The notes below the pieces were generated by a model. It ran no database searches and had not been told where the DNA came from. It saw only the letters and a program-made list of their open reading frames with translations. From an uncultured Lachnospiraceae bacterium (lineage in GTDB: Bacteria; Bacillota; Clostridia; Lachnospirales; Lachnospiraceae): a stretch of DNA of 5,832 nucleotides. The DNA is taken from the NCBI GenBank assembly GCA_902803155.1, contig CADCOU010000183.1, forward strand, positions 1 to 5,832, written 5' to 3'. Positions 1 through 5,263 of this stretch are shown piece after piece; the stretch's first letter is position 1; each line of letters starts with the position of its first letter. A program made the translations under genes and the position numbers.

Positions 1-413
1 AGATCCCTCAGTTTCTTTCTGCTTGTCATGACATATGCTATGTCACCGATGGATTCGACAGAGAACTCACTCACGTTCTTCAGCCCGGTCTTCAGCTCCT
101 CCAGTTTGCGCAGCTGTTTTGCCCGTTCGCCGATCTCTCCCTTCAGCGCCTTCTCCTGCTGATCCAGCAGCAGGGAAATGACGCTTCCCGGATCTTCTTC
201 TGAAAGAAGCTGCCTGATCGAATCAATGGAAAGTCCGAGGTCCCGCAGATAGCAGATGATCTTCAGCCGCTTTACATCATCTTCTGAATACAGCCGCCTG
301 CCTCCTTCGGAGAGTTCACTCGGTACAAGGATCCCGCGGGTATCGTAGTACTGGACCGTGCGGACAGTCACGCCGCAGAGCTTTGCAACCTCACCTGTCG
401 TGTATTTTGACAC
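1..413 (-). CDS. MerR-family transcriptional regulator, 3' end beyond the window
   Basis: This gene encodes a dimeric DNA-binding activator/repressor of the MerR family; 137 codons are visible and the C-terminus lies outside the window. The reading starts with GTG at 411-413, chosen because AAGGAGG sits 9 nt upstream and no ATG lies nearby. Residues 4-24 (TTGEVAKLCGVTVRTVQYYD) form the winged-helix recognition part. GILVPSE and GGRRLYSEDDV follow as the wing and second helix, and LRDLGLSIDSIRQLL closes the DNA-binding domain near residue 70. Residues about 80-115 are rich in Q, K, E and L (LLDQQEKALKGEI onward), as expected for the antiparallel dimer coiled coil. The effector domain is not visible. 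From memory, relatives with SVESIGDIAYVM after the coiled coil carry a C-terminal membrane segment, but that is recollection only. A MerR-type promoter lies directly upstream, so autoregulation is likely. The family call is secure; the inducer is unknown. Confidence 0.93.
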   Translation of the reverse strand, partial: MSKYTTGEVAKLCGVTVRTVQYYDTRGILVPSELSEGGRRLYSEDDVKRLKIICYLRDLGLSIDSIRQLLSEEDPGSVISLLLDQQEKALKGEIGERAKQLRKLEELKTGLKNVSEFSVESIGDIAYVMTSRKKLRD

Positions 414-422
414 AGCTTTTCA

Positions 423-429
423 CCTCCTT
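423..429 (-). promoter_or_regulatory. Ribosome binding site that fixes the GTG start of the MerR gene
   Basis: On the minus strand this reads AAGGAGG, a full Shine-Dalgarno match, 9 nt before the GTG at 411-413. No ATG codon competes in this frame, so the site decides the start. Confidence 0.85.
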
Positions 430-430
430 C

Positions 431-477
431 GCGTCAAAAATAGCTTATGACGCTGCGTCACAAGCAACCCCTGACGC
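431..477 (-). promoter_or_regulatory. MerR-type promoter with symmetric operator upstream of the MerR gene
   Basis: On the minus strand there is a -35 box TTGCTT (462-467) and a -10 box TATTTT (437-442). They are separated by exactly 19 bp (443-461), not the usual 17. An overlong spacer of 19-20 bp is the hallmark of promoters that MerR regulators activate by distorting DNA. The spacer is filled by a perfect 13-bp palindrome, TGACGC-T-GCGTCA (448-460). It extends to GCTT/AAGC arms at 443-446 and 462-465 with one mismatched pair. Two further half-sites lie outside it: GCGTCA at 431-436 and TGACGC at 472-477. The boxes and dyad are seen directly; control by the adjacent MerR protein is inferred from position and architecture. 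The transcript would start near 430, leaving a leader of only about 20 nt. Confidence 0.82.
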
Positions 478-537
478 AGGGGGATTTTTAGAAAAATATA
501 AAAAAACCGCTTTTTGAGACATTTCTTACACTTCATC

Positions 538-566
538 ATTATATCGACTGACCGTTCCGGAATCCA
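538..566 (-). promoter_or_regulatory. Possible sigma-A promoter, consensus -10 box
   Basis: On the minus strand a perfect TATAAT (538-543) follows a weak -35-like TGGATT (561-566) at the ideal 17-bp spacing. It lies between the terminator of the small gene and the MerR operator. It could give a second, longer transcript of the MerR gene with a leader of roughly 115 nt, or a small RNA. The surrounding DNA (484-545) is strongly AT-rich, so a chance TATAAT is quite possible. Confidence 0.4.
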
Positions 567-604
567 CAGAAACAAAAGTCATTGCGTTTTGAGCGGAACA
601 GCAC

Positions 605-639
605 AAAAAAACCTGCACACCACGTGGTGGTGTACAGGT
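605..639 (-). terminator. Rho-independent terminator after the 53-residue small gene
   Basis: Read on the minus strand, ACCTGTACACCAC pairs with GTGGTGTGCAGGT as a 13-bp stem with one G-U wobble and a 3-nt loop. A run of six T follows (605-610). It begins 18 nt after the stop codon of the small gene. Stem strength, loop size and T-tract are all textbook, which supports the small gene as a true transcription unit and separates it from the MerR gene. Confidence 0.93.
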
Positions 640-657
640 CCATTCAATCTCAGTTAC

Positions 658-819
658 TTACGCGAACCGGAGTTCCTTCCCGTAGAATAGCTCAATCTGC
701 TTCTCATATTTCTTGCCGAGCATCTCGAGCATCTCCTGTGCTTTCGGGAAAACACCGTACAGGTTGTAGAAGGTCTGCTTGCAAACGTTAATAATCTGAA
801 GATCGTCTCTGCTCATCAT
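658..819 (-). CDS. Small hypothetical protein, 53 residues
   Basis: I do not recognise this protein. It starts MMSRDDLQIINVCKQTFYNL and ends KELRFA. ATG at 817-819 is used because AAGGAGG lies 8 nt before it; the adjacent ATG at 814-816 would remove one residue. Three things support it as real: a full Shine-Dalgarno site, an intact reading frame, and a strong intrinsic terminator 18 nt after the stop. The protein has about eight basic and seven acidic residues, four tyrosines and a single cysteine (C13). There is no signal peptide and no hydrophobic stretch long enough for a membrane segment. Residues about 25-46 (PKAQEMLEMLGKKYEKQIELF) look like an amphipathic helix, so a small cytoplasmic helical or partner-binding protein is plausible. 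It follows the MmcQ/EVE gene by 169 bp on the same strand, so it could be read from its own promoter or by read-through. No function is assigned. Confidence 0.8.
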   Translation of the reverse strand: MMSRDDLQIINVCKQTFYNLYGVFPKAQEMLEMLGKKYEKQIELFYGKELRFA

Positions 820-827
820 CGGGGGTT

Positions 828-834
828 CCTCCTT
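828..834 (-). promoter_or_regulatory. Ribosome binding site of the 53-residue small gene
   Basis: AAGGAGG on the minus strand, 8 nt before the ATG at 817-819. It is as strong as any ribosome site in the window and is the main reason for accepting so short a gene. Confidence 0.85.
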
Positions 835-876
835 GGATATATGTTCAAAAGTGGTTGTTTTCTTTCTTATGAACTC

Positions 877-885
877 ATCCTAGCA
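877..885 (-). promoter_or_regulatory. Weak extended -10 candidate upstream of the small gene
   Basis: In the 169-bp gap between the MmcQ/EVE gene and the small gene, the minus strand reads TGCTAGGAT. This resembles an extended -10 element (TG-n-TAGGAT). No convincing -35 box is found 16-18 bp upstream. No terminator-like hairpin is visible after the MmcQ/EVE stop either, so read-through is equally possible. Nothing else is recognised in this gap. Confidence 0.25.
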
Positions 886-988
886 GAGCAAAACTCACAG
901 AACTGTCACACGCCCCAAGTCCCCGGTTTTAATTGCATTTCTTATCGCAACTAAATCCCCCTTTTTTACAGCCTTTTCCCATCTGACA

Positions 989-1732
989 TTACCTGTTCAG
1001 CGCCTCGCTCAGGGAATCCGGGATCCCCCTCGGCCCGCGGACGGCGAATATCCGGTATTCCGACTTCAGCACTTCGAATGTGAACTGATCCGGGCTGTAG
1101 CGCTTCTGCAGTTTGATCTTCATCAGAGCCGATATGGTCAGTTTCCCGTCCTGATACTGATACGGGATCCCTGTCTCCGTCACCCTGCATTTATACAGCA
1201 CCGCAGACACCGGAGCTCCGACATACAGGAAAACGGTGTCTCCCTTCCTGATCCCGGCTCCCTGCTTCCAGTTGATGACATTCTCATCGTCAAAGGCATG
1301 AATGATGTCGTAATACTTCGGATTCGACGGGATGATCCACTCCTTCGGCGGCCGTATCTTCTGCTTTTTCTTCGCCGAGGCAGTCGCCATGAAGCTCATG
1401 TCGATCAGTTCCTTAACCTTCTCATCCGGAACCGTGCCGTCCAGAAGGACGGTGATCCAGTGCATCTTGTTCATGTGCCAGGCGGGCATGATGCCGTCCT
1501 CCTGGATGATCATGTCCCGGAAGAAGAGATCGTCCACTTTCAGATTGATCACATCCACCAGGTCCGTCCCCGGAAGGCCGAGCTTATCCCTCTGCACATC
1601 CATGACCAGAGCGAACCACTTTTTGTTGTCGTCATGCCGGAAGACAGCATTGCTGTCATAAGTGCGCCAGGGGTATTCCGGCAGCGTTTTGTATTTCTTT
1701 TTGATGTACTCAAACACCGTCTGTCTGTCCAT
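989..1732 (-). CDS. MmcQ/YjbR-family protein with C-terminal EVE/PUA-like domain
   Basis: This is a 247-residue two-domain protein predicted to be cytoplasmic. Residues about 5-112 match the MmcQ/YjbR fold (CyaY-like, described as DNA-binding). The key stretches are PEYPWRTYDSNAVFRH, KKWFALVM, INLKVDD, then MPAWHMNKMHWITVLLDGTV and ELIDMSF. A basic linker (ASAKKKQKIRPPKEW) leads into a second domain, about residues 132-245. That domain begins WIIPSNPKYYDI and continues with INWKQ, GIRKGDTVFLYVG and AVLYKCRVTE, a pattern like EVE/PUA-like domains, which bind modified bases in DNA or RNA. ATG at 1730-1732 is preferred because AGGAG lies 7 nt upstream. An in-frame ATG at 1748-1750 would add six residues but has no ribosome site at proper spacing. 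It starts 69 bp after the nuclease-helicase stop, so the two are probably co-transcribed. The MmcQ call is firm; the EVE-like call is from pattern only, and the ligand is unknown. Confidence 0.88.
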   Translation of the reverse strand: MDRQTVFEYIKKKYKTLPEYPWRTYDSNAVFRHDDNKKWFALVMDVQRDKLGLPGTDLVDVINLKVDDLFFRDMIIQEDGIMPAWHMNKMHWITVLLDGTVPDEKVKELIDMSFMATASAKKKQKIRPPKEWIIPSNPKYYDIIHAFDDENVINWKQGAGIRKGDTVFLYVGAPVSAVLYKCRVTETGIPYQYQDGKLTISALMKIKLQKRYSPDQFTFEVLKSEYRIFAVRGPRGIPDSLSEALNR

Positions 1733-1739
1733 ATGCTTA

Positions 1740-1744
1740 CTCCT
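1740..1744 (-). promoter_or_regulatory. Ribosome binding site choosing the internal ATG of the MmcQ/EVE gene
   Basis: AGGAG on the minus strand lies 7 nt before ATG 1730-1732. It falls inside the coding sequence that the upstream ATG (1748-1750) would create. That upstream ATG has only a distant AGGAGG about 27 nt away, so the downstream start is favoured. Confidence 0.65.
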
Positions 1745-1784
1745 GATCATTGGTCTCTGACTTCGCTTCGCGTTTCCGATCCTC

Positions 1785-1825
1785 CTGGCGATCCAGCCAC
1801 CTTACCGGTTCAGCCTTATCGCCAG
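1785..1825. repeat. 8-bp inverted repeat spanning the nuclease-helicase stop codon
   Basis: CTGGCGAT (1785-1792) and ATCGCCAG (1818-1825) are perfect inverted copies 25 bp apart, bracketing the stop codon at 1802-1804. In the minus-strand RNA they could form a hairpin at the junction with the MmcQ/EVE gene. There is no T-run after it, so it is not a terminator. A processing or stability element, or chance, are the alternatives. Confidence 0.35.
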
Positions 1826-3403
1826 AACGCGCCGGAAGAGCTCCCTGTTCCCGGTGACCAGCAGGCAGAGGTTCTCCCTCGTGCGCGACAGCCCCTCATA
1901 CAGCAGGCGGAGGGCTTCTTCCTCCTCTTTCCGGGAGCGGAGGTGCAGGGTCTCGTCGTAGTAAAATGACTCGTCCAGTATCATCATCACCCGGTCGTAT
2001 TCACGCGCAATGATGTCCACTTCCTTCTCCGCGCCGTCGGATCTGCTGACCAGTACATACCCCTTTTCCCGGTAATAGTCCTCCGTCAACTTCTGCTCTT
2101 CGGGCGTTTCTGCAAACAGGACATCGATGCAGCTGTAGTCTGCCCTGGCTGCACGTTCCCGCAGATACAGCAGCGTACGCAGGAAGGAATACACCGGACG
2201 GTTGATCCGGATATTTCCCGTAAAGGCCAGGGAAAGCGTCGATACTCTCCCGATCAGCTCTGCCGCATCGGAGGGCTCACTCCCATCTGTTCTGCATTCA
2301 TCCTCCGGAAGCAGGAGGTGGTGCGGATCATAGGACAGGATAACGGGAACCTGTCGAGCTCCGGCATCCGCAAACAGCCTGTCCAGAACATTCACTTCCA
2401 GGTGATCCGCTTCGTCAACCATCGCGAAGCCATAACCTGAAAAGATGTCGCTCGGAAAGCTGCTGTTTAGGGAGCTGCCGTCCGGATAGAATTGCTCGAT
2501 GCTGACAATGTCCACGCCTTCCAGATTCCTGCTGATCTCGATGTGGCCTTTCCGGAGCGGTCCGGAGTGGATGAACAGAACCTTCTGTTTCTCTGACAGT
2601 TCCTTAGCAATATCCAGCAGGAGCAGTGTCTTGCCGGTCCCGGCGATTCCCGAGACGGAAATGACCGGACTCACGCTGTCGACCTCGTTCTTGCTGCCGG
2701 CCGGGTTTACGCCGTCGACCGGGTTTCTGCCGTCTGATTCGACGACTTTCGCCAGTTCACTGACGATCCTCCGCTTAAAATCTGCCTGCTGGTTGGTTAG
2801 GAAGTATTTGCCCTTAAGGAACTTCTCCGGATCGGCAATCGGGGAGATCAGGTACTCTGCCGTGCGGAACAGATTCCCGATCCCTTCCGGGAGGTAATCC
2901 TGAAAAACATCCTTTGCAAGTACCTCTGCAAGTTCTCTGAACTCACACTGACGGAGCTCTCCCGCGTCGTCGCAGACATACAGGAGGTCCGTTTCCATGA
3001 CGTATGTGAAGGAATAGATCGTATGCGCGACGTGCGACAGATAGTAGCGGTTCTGCTGCAGCTGCCTGAGGATCCGCTCCTCCCCCACCTTCTCACTCTT
3101 CAGTTCGATATTGAGGATGCATCCGCCGTCAGCCGAGACTTTCAGCAGGTCAAACTCCTTGCCGATATGTTCGATCACGTATGAGAAAAAGAACCCGTCC
3201 AGAAGTCTGACCCAGCCATCGCCAATAAGCGTATCCCTCTCCATCAGATACGCAGCGATCCGGTCTGTGAGCGACCACAGGGTGGCAGCCTCATGCGGAG
3301 AGATCTCTTTCCCGTCTTCTCTGCCGGACAGGGCTTCCAGAAGCATCGACACCATCTGATGTTCATGTACCCTCGTGAGGAGGTGCAGGTTAACCGCTCT
3401 CAT
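1802..3403 (-). CDS. PD-(D/E)XK-like nuclease fused to SF1-like helicase/ATPase
   Basis: This 533-residue protein probably acts on nucleic acid. Around residues 83-103, D85 is followed after 14 residues by E100-L-K102 (CILNIELKS), the D...ExK pattern of PD-(D/E)XK nucleases; conserved Q114-Q116-Q117 follow. The second half is a P-loop ATPase. Walker A is SGIAGTGKT (251-259, K258) and Walker B is FAMVDEAD (326-333). A motif-III-like VILSYDPHH (354-362) has His where SF1 helicases usually have Gln. NIRINRPV (397-404) and REYDRVMMILDESFYYD (467-483) resemble motifs IV and V. EGLSRTRENLCLLV (503-516) is motif VI with the arginine finger. The architecture resembles DUF2075-type ATPases. A linker of four hexapeptide repeats joins the halves. 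AAAGGAA lies just before ATG 3401-3403, 15 bp after the MBL stop. Enzyme classes are well supported; true helicase activity and biological role (repair or phage defence) are inference. Confidence 0.85.
   Translation of the reverse strand: MRAVNLHLLTRVHEHQMVSMLLEALSGREDGKEISPHEAATLWSLTDRIAAYLMERDTLIGDGWVRLLDGFFFSYVIEHIGKEFDLLKVSADGGCILNIELKSEKVGEERILRQLQQNRYYLSHVAHTIYSFTYVMETDLLYVCDDAGELRQCEFRELAEVLAKDVFQDYLPEGIGNLFRTAEYLISPIADPEKFLKGKYFLTNQQADFKRRIVSELAKVVESDGRNPVDGVNPAGSKNEVDSVSPVISVSGIAGTGKTLLLLDIAKELSEKQKVLFIHSGPLRKGHIEISRNLEGVDIVSIEQFYPDGSSLNSSFPSDIFSGYGFAMVDEADHLEVNVLDRLFADAGARQVPVILSYDPHHLLLPEDECRTDGSEPSDAAELIGRVSTLSLAFTGNIRINRPVYSFLRTLLYLRERAARADYSCIDVLFAETPEEQKLTEDYYREKGYVLVSRSDGAEKEVDIIAREYDRVMMILDESFYYDETLHLRSRKEEEEALRLLYEGLSRTRENLCLLVTGNRELFRRVLAIRLNR
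2666..2737 (-). repeat. Four imperfect 18-bp tandem repeats coding a hexapeptide linker
   Basis: Four consecutive 18-bp units inside the nuclease-helicase gene encode SDGRNP, VDGVNP, AGSKNE and VDSVSP (residues 223-246). Units 1 and 2 share 13 of 18 bases and units 2 and 4 share 14 of 18; unit 3 is the most diverged. The repeat keeps frame and lies exactly between the N-terminal nuclease-like half and the Walker A motif, so it probably forms a flexible linker. Confidence 0.7.
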
Positions 3404-3418
3404 AACGTTCCTTTCCGC

Positions 3419-4261
3419 TCAGGAGTTTGATTCCCCTAAAAAACTATAGGACCAGCCGGATGAAAACTGTCCGATCCGCCCGTCCAGCCTCTCTCTCAGA
3501 TATTCGAAGGCGTGATCCCCGGTGCAGTGACCCGTGAAGATGTGCTCAATCGGGGTTTTCTTTATCTCATCTGAGAGTACCTCAAGTTCTTCATCCGTCA
3601 TCTTATAGAGGTGCAGGCCTCCGACATAGGCAAAGACATCGGATCTGCCCAGCATCTCCTGAATGTCCGCCAGGATATTTGCCATACCGGTGTGGGAGCA
3701 GCTGTTGAATACGATCAGCCCCTTCCCTGTTTCGATGACCAGGCTCTGCTCATGCGCAAAGGTATCAGGACTGCGCATTCCACCGGCGACCGTGTACAGG
3801 TCATTTCTCTTAGCGATGGATGAGTAGTCCGCCTTCCGATGCGGCACCAGCCGGATCCCGTCCGCTATCTCATGTACGCCGCCCACATATCGAATACGCG
3901 AAGCATATTCCGCGAGGATCCCGTTCCGGATGCCGATGTAGTTCAGTTTCCCCTCCTTGATGCCGTAGCAGTTTTCACAGGATCCCTCCCGCACCAGGAA
4001 AGGAGCTTTCCGGTTCAGGGCGAAGAACGCGTCCATACCATCCGAGTGGTCATAATGTGCGTGAGAAAGCACGCCGACGTCAACGGCGGCGAGGTCAATT
4101 CCCAGAGCCTCCGCATTCTGCGCAAAGAGGCTGCTCGAACCGGTATCCAGCAGGATCGTCCTGTCGTCGGCCCGGATCAGGATGCTGAGCCCCCATTCTC
4201 CTGCCAGAGGCTCCTGCGCGATATTGTCGATCAGCACTGTCATACGGACATTCTGGATCAT
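3419..4261 (-). CDS. MBL-fold metallohydrolase, COG1237 type
   Basis: This is a 280-residue metallo-beta-lactamase-fold hydrolase, predicted cytoplasmic. The N-terminus carries MTVLIDN and the strand TILLDTGSS. The metal motif HxHxDH is SHAHYDHSDG, with H67, H69, D71 and H72. Further expected ligands follow in SCSHTG (H190), GGLHLYK (H217) and FTGHCTG (H245). This set is typical of COG1237, the group often annotated as related to the methanopterin-pathway dihydropterin phosphate synthase, but its bacterial substrate is generally unknown. ATG 4259-4261 is preferred because GGAG lies 8 nt upstream. The longer start at 4280-4282 adds seven residues without a ribosome site, and the shorter ATG at MTVLIDN also lacks one. 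It follows the nucleoside hydrolase closely and ends 15 bp before the nuclease-helicase, indicating one operon. Family confidence is high; substrate is not assignable. Confidence 0.9.
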   Translation of the reverse strand: MIQNVRMTVLIDNIAQEPLAGEWGLSILIRADDRTILLDTGSSSLFAQNAEALGIDLAAVDVGVLSHAHYDHSDGMDAFFALNRKAPFLVREGSCENCYGIKEGKLNYIGIRNGILAEYASRIRYVGGVHEIADGIRLVPHRKADYSSIAKRNDLYTVAGGMRSPDTFAHEQSLVIETGKGLIVFNSCSHTGMANILADIQEMLGRSDVFAYVGGLHLYKMTDEELEVLSDEIKKTPIEHIFTGHCTGDHAFEYLRERLDGRIGQFSSGWSYSFLGESNS

Positions 4262-4269
4262 CGCAATCA

Positions 4270-4273
4270 CTCC
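4270..4273 (-). promoter_or_regulatory. Ribosome binding site favouring the second ATG of the MBL gene
   Basis: GGAG on the minus strand lies 8 nt before ATG 4259-4261. The earlier in-frame ATG (4280-4282), only 6 nt after the nucleoside hydrolase stop, has no comparable site and would need translational coupling. Confidence 0.55.
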
Positions 4274-4288
4274 ATTCGTCATTTACTG

Positions 4289-5164
4289 TCATTTACCAAA
4301 GTTCAGTTTCAGTTTGGCGAAGAAATCCTCCAGGATATACCTGGAATCCACGCTCATATAGATCCGTATGGCCGGATTGTCGTCCTTCTGTACAGAACTG
4401 GTATCATCTGCAACCAGGGGCGCCGGAGTTTCAATGAACTTCCCGCATCCGGGATTGATCGCCAGCGCGATCGCTGGAGAATCCCCGAGCGACCAGCTCT
4501 CTCCCTGCGTCCAGCCTGCCCTCTCTGAAAGGTTATAGGAGACCAGGTTGTCGAACAGATGCTTTCCGATCGCGCCATACGGTGCGACCTTCAGCTCCAG
4601 TTCCGATATGCCGACGCTGACCATCGTGTACACATCCGACGGGACCAGCCACAGGCGAATCCCGCTCTGCAGCACTTCATTGGCCGCTTCTATGTCATTG
4701 CCGGCGTTGAATTCACGAAACGGCGCTTTCCTGTTCCCGGCGCCATGCGTACCGATCCAGATCACCGTCATCCGGTCCCGGATCGCCGGGCATCTCCGAA
4801 GGGCTGCAGCCACATTCGTGATCGCTCCCTGGCACAGGATGAAAAGTGGTTTCTCATCTTCTCTCAGGGCTTCCTCTATGATAAAGTCAACCGCCGGAGA
4901 AACTTCGCCGCAGATGCCGACCGGTCCCTCCTGGCCCGGATACGCAGGGACATCCTCTTTGTCCATCGCTTCCAGGATCGTCCTGATCTCCTGCAGGCTT
5001 TTCTCCGCAGACCCTTCTTCCGCAAAATGCACCGCGGTGATCCCTTTCACGATGAGTTTCGGGCTCATGAGCGCATGAGCGATCGCAAACGGATCGTCCG
5101 CTTCGCAGGCTGCATCCGTATCAACGATCACACGGATCTTCTTTTCCTCCGGTATCCTGTACAT
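4289..5164 (-). CDS. Nucleoside hydrolase, inosine-uridine-preferring (IUNH) family
   Basis: This 291-residue protein should cleave the N-glycosidic bond of ribonucleosides, or a related ribosyl compound, using a calcium-bound water. The calcium-site motif at the N-terminus is VDTDAACEADDPFAI (D17, D23, D24). It carries two more residues between the first Asp and the DD pair than the classical DxxxDD spacing. CQGAITNVAAAL (111-122) and the ribose-binding EFNAGNDIEAAN (151-162) match the family. The late motif is SLGDSPAIALA, with D228 as the expected calcium ligand and Gly227 where many family members have the catalytic His. No signal peptide is seen, and length is close to the usual 300-330 residues, slightly short. 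AAGG lies 9 nt before ATG 5162-5164, a moderate ribosome site. It directly precedes the MBL hydrolase gene. The family is secure; substrate specificity is open, and the altered motifs suggest a divergent subgroup. Confidence 0.92.
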   Translation of the reverse strand: MYRIPEEKKIRVIVDTDAACEADDPFAIAHALMSPKLIVKGITAVHFAEEGSAEKSLQEIRTILEAMDKEDVPAYPGQEGPVGICGEVSPAVDFIIEEALREDEKPLFILCQGAITNVAAALRRCPAIRDRMTVIWIGTHGAGNRKAPFREFNAGNDIEAANEVLQSGIRLWLVPSDVYTMVSVGISELELKVAPYGAIGKHLFDNLVSYNLSERAGWTQGESWSLGDSPAIALAINPGCGKFIETPAPLVADDTSSVQKDDNPAIRIYMSVDSRYILEDFFAKLKLNFGK

Positions 5165-5209
5165 ACTAAACTACCTTTTTGTTTGCCATATCACAGCCAG
5201 TCCGCTGCG

Positions 5210-5261
5210 CAGCCGCCGTTCTGTCCGACCTTGATCCCACCCGGAAATAAACAGCCGCCGT
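5210..5261. repeat. Pair of 10-bp direct repeats between prxQ/bcp and the nucleoside hydrolase gene
   Basis: CAGCCGCCGT occurs at 5210-5219 and again at 5252-5261, spaced 42 bp, almost exactly four helical turns. The 99-bp gap also holds the palindrome GCTGCGCAGC next to the first copy. No clear terminator or promoter is visible, so the repeats may be operator sites or chance in a GC-rich gap. Confidence 0.4.
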
Positions 5262-5263
5262 GC

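Noticed and set aside
499..515. A-run/T-run hairpin AAAAA-CCGC-TTTTT as a terminator
   Set aside because: The stem would be only A-U pairs with no GC content, too weak for intrinsic termination.
445..522. 25-codon minus-strand leader frame starting with ATG at 520-522 (MSQKAVFLYF...)
   Set aside because: It has no Shine-Dalgarno site and runs through the MerR promoter and operator, so its openness is probably accidental.
582..791. Plus-strand 69-codon reading frame
   Set aside because: It runs antisense through the terminator and the 53-residue gene, has no ribosome site, and its composition is rich in Arg and Ser without any domain pattern.
897..972. Terminator after the MmcQ/EVE gene
   Set aside because: The G-rich runs on the minus strand near 913-923 and 957-962 do not face complementary C-runs, and the only short dyad (TTGC/GCAA) has a 10-nt loop and no T-tract.
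1298..1969. Plus-strand 223-codon open frame
   Set aside because: It is antisense to the MmcQ/EVE gene and the end of the nuclease-helicase gene, without family resemblance or a start signal.
3839..4528. Plus-strand 229-codon open frame
   Set aside because: It is antisense to the MBL and nucleoside hydrolase genes, both of which carry clear catalytic motifs on the other strand.
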